Below, piece after piece: positions 61,025 through 64,000 of a stretch of DNA of 64,000 nucleotides. The stretch spans positions 1 to 64,000 of the forward strand of contig LMZR01000048.1 in NCBI GenBank assembly GCA_001567105.1, written 5' to 3'. The DNA comes from Chloroflexi bacterium OLB14 (GTDB lineage: Bacteria > Chloroflexota > Anaerolineae > Anaerolineales > Villigracilaceae). Under the pieces are notes generated by a model. That model saw only the letters and a list, made by a program, of their open reading frames with translations, was not told where the DNA came from and ran no database searches. How positions within the stretch are numbered: position 1 is the stretch's first letter; each line of letters starts with the position of its first letter. Both the position numbers and the translations under genes were made by a program.

Positions 61025-63004
61025 ATGACTCAAAAAATTGACACACTATTTATCAATGCCATCGTCTTAACCATGGACGAGAAATTAAATCAATACGAAT
61101 CTGGAGCAGTAGCCGTCAAAGGTGATTCGATTGTTGCAGTTGGCAAAGAAGAAGAAATAACAAAAGAATATTCTGCTAATGAAATCATTGATTGCAATAA
61201 AAAAGTTTTGATGCCTGGCTTAATCAATGCGCACACACACGTCCCCATGACTTTGCTACGCGGGCTTGCAGATGATTTACGCCTCGATGTGTGGTTAATG
61301 GGTTACATGCTTCCCGTTGAAAGAGAATTTGTCAAACCAGATTTTGTGCGTTTAGGAACGTTAATCGCTTGTGCAGAACAAATTCGCAGTGGCGTAACGA
61401 CTTTCAACGACATGTATTATTTTGAAGATGATGTTGCCCAAGCCACAGCAGATGCAGGTTTAAGAGCCGTGTGTGGGCAAACAGTTATCAAATTCCCTGT
61501 GCCAGATGCAAGTGCTTATGAAGATTCATTAGCAATGGCAAGAACTTTTATTCAAAAATGGAAAGGACATGAATTAATTGTCCCTGCTGTTGCGCCACAT
61601 GCACCTTATTCCACTACAGCAGAAATTCTCAAAGCCTGTGCTGAACTCGCCAAAGAATTTGATGTGCCATTGCACATTCATATTTCAGAAACTTCTTTTG
61701 AAGTTGACAACATGCGCAACGAACAAGGTATGCCTGTTGTGCCGTATATCAAAAAACAAGGTTTGCTTGAAGCAAAAGTTATCGCCGCGCATTGTGTGCA
61801 TATCGACACTGGCGAAATCCGCACGCTCAAACATGCTAATGCAGGCATTTCACATAATCCATCGTCAAATCTTAAACTCGCTTCGGGTTTTGCACCTGTT
61901 ACAAAAATGCTTGAAATCGGAGTCAATGTTGGCATTGGCACAGATGGTCCCGCCTCAAATAATGATCTCGATATGTTTGAAGAAGTGCGCCTCGCATCTT
62001 TTGCGGCGAAGGCTTCATCCAATGACCCAACTGCTCTGCCCGCCGCAACTGCTTTATTGATGGCGACACGTTTGGGTGCGCAGGCTTTACATCTTGGGGA
62101 TATAACAGGTTCGATTGAATCTGGTAAACGAGCGGATTTAATTCTGGTAGATACTTCTCCTCTACATAATTCTCCGCGCTTCTTACGTGACCCGATGAAT
62201 GCTTATGCTCAATTGGTCTTTGCCTCCAAGTCAACCGATGTGACCGATGTCATGGTTAATGGTAAATGGTTAATGCGTGAGCATAAATTGCTGACTCTTA
62301 ACGAAGCAGAATTAATTTCTCAGGCGCGTGAAGTTGCAAAGAAGATAGATGCTTTCTTAATCGAACGTGAAAAATCTGTCTTATCAAAACTGATTGCATT
62401 GGGCGGTTCAATGGAAGAAGAGTCGTTTGAAGTGCAAGTAAAAGTCAAAGTTGCAGAACCAAATAACATCGTCGAGAAATTGAAGCGTAGTGATCAAATC
62501 CAAATCAATGCTTTCAAACATTATCGTCAATTTGATGAATATTTCCTATTTGAAAAAGAATCCGATGGGCGATTAAGATTCCGTGAAGATAATTTGTTCA
62601 ACGAAAAAGGTGATGTGGTTAGCACACGCTCACGATTAACTTTGTTGGGTCACAAACGTGAAGGTGAAGTTGGGCATGATGTGTTGCTTTCAAAGAGTCG
62701 CTTCTTAGCACCTGCCACACAATCGTTACGTTTTTATCGTGAATACTTCAAACCTAAGCAAGAAATTTCTGTCGAAAAGAATCGCTTGCGTTGGCATATT
62801 GAATATAAAAATACACAGTTCTTTGTCAACATTGATGAGGTGAAAGAGCCTGCCATGGGACACTTCCTCGAAATCAAAAGCCGCACATGGAGCCGCACCG
62901 ATGCTGATAACAAAGCCAAATTAGCAGACGAGTTATTAGAATTACTCGGCGCATCCAATGCCGAAGTTGTGACTCAAGATTTGATTGAAGTGTTGATGAA
63001 GTAA
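61025..63004 (+). CDS. Amidohydrolase fused to a C-terminal CYTH-like domain
   Basis: A 659-residue fusion. Residues 1-440 form a TRZ/ATZ-family metal-dependent amidohydrolase: MPGLINAHTHVPMTLLRGLAD with the HxH pair (about 69-71), HIHISETSFE, AAHCVHIDTGEI and GTDGPASNNDLDMF, resembling 5-methylthioadenosine/S-adenosylhomocysteine deaminases. After a short helical linker, residues about 466-659 (SFEVQVKVKVAEPNNIVEKLKRSDQI...RSRLTLLGHKRE...FLEIKSRTWSRTDADNKAKL) look like a CYTH domain, the triphosphate-tunnel fold of thiamine triphosphatases and class IV adenylate cyclases. The usual ExExK is altered (EVQVK). ATG follows AAGGAGA. The joint purpose is unknown. Confidence 0.88.
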   Translation: MTQKIDTLFINAIVLTMDEKLNQYESGAVAVKGDSIVAVGKEEEITKEYSANEIIDCNKKVLMPGLINAHTHVPMTLLRGLADDLRLDVWLMGYMLPVEREFVKPDFVRLGTLIACAEQIRSGVTTFNDMYYFEDDVAQATADAGLRAVCGQTVIKFPVPDASAYEDSLAMARTFIQKWKGHELIVPAVAPHAPYSTTAEILKACAELAKEFDVPLHIHISETSFEVDNMRNEQGMPVVPYIKKQGLLEAKVIAAHCVHIDTGEIRTLKHANAGISHNPSSNLKLASGFAPVTKMLEIGVNVGIGTDGPASNNDLDMFEEVRLASFAAKASSNDPTALPAATALLMATRLGAQALHLGDITGSIESGKRADLILVDTSPLHNSPRFLRDPMNAYAQLVFASKSTDVTDVMVNGKWLMREHKLLTLNEAELISQAREVAKKIDAFLIEREKSVLSKLIALGGSMEEESFEVQVKVKVAEPNNIVEKLKRSDQIQINAFKHYRQFDEYFLFEKESDGRLRFREDNLFNEKGDVVSTRSRLTLLGHKREGEVGHDVLLSKSRFLAPATQSLRFYREYFKPKQEISVEKNRLRWHIEYKNTQFFVNIDEVKEPAMGHFLEIKSRTWSRTDADNKAKLADELLELLGASNAEVVTQDLIEVLMK

Positions 63005-63064
63005 ATGTAGGTCACGCTTGTAGCGTGACGAGTTTATTTTTTATTGGGACGCAGATAAACGCTG
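63005..63064. repeat. Half copy of the GTAGGTCACGC palindrome and a GGGACGCAGATAAACGC repeat
   Basis: TGTAGGTCACGCTTGTAGCGTGACG (63006-63030) matches the first hairpin of 58520-58586; a GACGCAGATAAACGCTGATTGCGCTGAT repeat follows. Confidence 0.7.
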
Positions 63065-63080
63065 ATTGCGCTGATATGAT

Positions 63081-63117
63081 AAAAGTGACAGTCACCTTCG
63101 AGGTGACTGTCACTTTT
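63081..63117. terminator. Bidirectional terminator
   Basis: A perfect 17-bp stem AAAAGTGACAGTCACCT / AGGTGACTGTCACTTTT with a 3-base loop lies between convergent genes and has A- and T-rich flanks on both sides. Confidence 0.9.
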
Positions 63118-63136
63118 TAATTATGGAATAAATAAC

Positions 63137-63916
63137 TTAATACTTCAAAAATTCCAACACCTTTTGATTAAACTCATCAGGCTTTTCGACTGGAAGTGCA
63201 TGGCGAGAATCTTCTATCACAATTAATTTCCCATTTTCAAGTTTAGAAAGATAGGCTTCTTTGGTGGCGACAGGCGTGTAATCACCATCAGCGGCGACAA
63301 TCAGTGTTGGTGTTTTGATGTTATGAATTTTATCGGTCACACTCCAACCTACGATGGCGCGTAATGTATCTAAATAAGCACGCACATCATTCTCTGCCCA
63401 ATGCTCCACAAAAGTTTGGCGAAGATTTTCATGTTCATCTTTGGGGAATAATCGCTTACTCAACACTTCACCCATTTTTCGCATCCCTAACAAACGCACA
63501 ATGGCAAAACGCAAAAACACATTCCAACGATCTTTGAGTGTTTTCACCACAACTTCAGGAGCAGAATTAACAATCACCAACTTTTTGATGAGTTCAGGGT
63601 AATCCACTGCAAGTTGAAAGGCAATCATGCCACCTAAAGAAATTCCAATCACATGAACAGAGCCAACGTTCAATGATTTAATCAACTCAGCCGTATCTTT
63701 TGCAAACAGCGACATACTATAAGGACCTAACGGTTTTTGTGATTGTCCATGCCCGCGTAGGTCAAATGTTACGGTTTGATAATGTTTAGAAAAAGCAGGG
63801 ATTTGCAATTCCCAGTCTCGCGTGCTTGAACCTAGTCCATGAATAAATACAACAGTTTCACCTTGCCCAGCAGTTTCGTAATATAGTTCTATGTTGTTGA
63901 TAATTGATTTTGGCAT
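63137..63916 (-). CDS. Alpha/beta hydrolase
   Basis: A 259-residue alpha/beta-hydrolase-fold protein: VVFIHGLGSSTRDWELQI (oxyanion hole, about 22-39), nucleophile Ser in VHVIGISLGGMIAFQLA (about 92), Asp in LIVAADGDYTPVATKE (about 211) and His in DSRHALPVEKPDEF (about 238). It resembles 3-oxoadipate enol-lactonase or other small esterases; the substrate is not visible. It is convergent with the amidohydrolase fusion, and a shared terminator lies between them. ATG 63916 is preceded by AAAGGACACC (minus strand). Identification is secure at superfamily level. Confidence 0.9.
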   Translation of the reverse strand: MPKSIINNIELYYETAGQGETVVFIHGLGSSTRDWELQIPAFSKHYQTVTFDLRGHGQSQKPLGPYSMSLFAKDTAELIKSLNVGSVHVIGISLGGMIAFQLAVDYPELIKKLVIVNSAPEVVVKTLKDRWNVFLRFAIVRLLGMRKMGEVLSKRLFPKDEHENLRQTFVEHWAENDVRAYLDTLRAIVGWSVTDKIHNIKTPTLIVAADGDYTPVATKEAYLSKLENGKLIVIEDSRHALPVEKPDEFNQKVLEFLKY

Positions 63917-64000
63917 GTTGGTGTCCTTTTATCTACGATTATACGCCTTATTACAACGTAACAAATATCGAAAGATGGATTTAGAAAATAATTGAGAGTG

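Overview
The window looks like chromosomal DNA of an uncultured Anaerolineae-type Chloroflexota bacterium. This is inferred from gene content, not measured. The signs are a topoisomerase I with an N-terminal DUF5679-like zinc module, two near-identical Roadblock/LC7 proteins, a single-cNMP-domain protein, TPTP-rich lipoproteins, and a large load of short palindromic or tetranucleotide-like repeats in spacers. Base composition is AT-rich by eye. No plasmid, phage or origin genes are visible.

Layout. 1-3.9 kb: acpP (cut by the left edge), fni, a small membrane protein, and uvrB with an SOS-box-like palindrome in its promoter. 3.9-10.8 kb: a frameshifted GT-C-like membrane protein, mfd, pth and a membrane-anchored protein. 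10.9-16.5 kb: a Roadblock protein, pyrG, a DUF2330 protein and recJ. 16.6-22 kb (minus strand): a cysteine-cluster protein, typA (frameshifted), and an operon of Roadblock, V4R sensor, response regulator with a dead GGDEF domain, and GT2 (frameshifted). 22.2-24.2 kb: tRNA-Asp, tRNA-Leu, dgt, greA. 24.3-31.4 kb (minus): a membrane protein, topA, manC, dprA (frameshifted), rimM, khpA, rpsP. 31.4-32.5 kb: an accessory island with an internally duplicated 43-aa ORF and a DUF559 nuclease bracketed by dispersed repeats. 32.5-36.9 kb: smc and rnc. 37-43 kb: aldo/keto reductase, zinc-ribbon protein, HD hydrolase, DUF3592 protein, miaA and an acyl-CoA ligase. 43-47.7 kb: an ORF broken by one amber codon, a lipoprotein, a PIN toxin-antitoxin pair, ftsH, and an exonuclease III remnant split by a MITE-like insertion. 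47.7-50.5 kb: a receiver protein, DUF192 protein, LysM-M23 peptidase (frameshifted) and cNMP-binding protein. 50.5-58.5 kb: a complete branched-chain amino-acid type ABC transporter (livK-H-M-G-F), an FGE/SUMF1-like lipoprotein and an ornithine cyclodeaminase family enzyme. 58.6-64 kb: cinA, M14 peptidase, an amidohydrolase-CYTH fusion and an alpha/beta hydrolase.

Two themes stand out. First, the short repeats that fill spacers also sit in frame inside conserved genes: mfd, recJ (three places), smc, cinA (two places), a lipoprotein, and the 3' end of rnc. This resembles the in-frame palindromic elements of Rickettsia. A DUF559 endonuclease gene flanked by two of these repeats is a candidate partner, though this is speculative. 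Second, five genes (GT-C, typA, GT2, dprA, LysM-M23) are each broken by a single-base indel at or next to a homopolymer. Because typA and dprA are widely conserved, sequencing or assembly indels are the simplest explanation; slippage or true decay cannot be excluded from this sequence alone.
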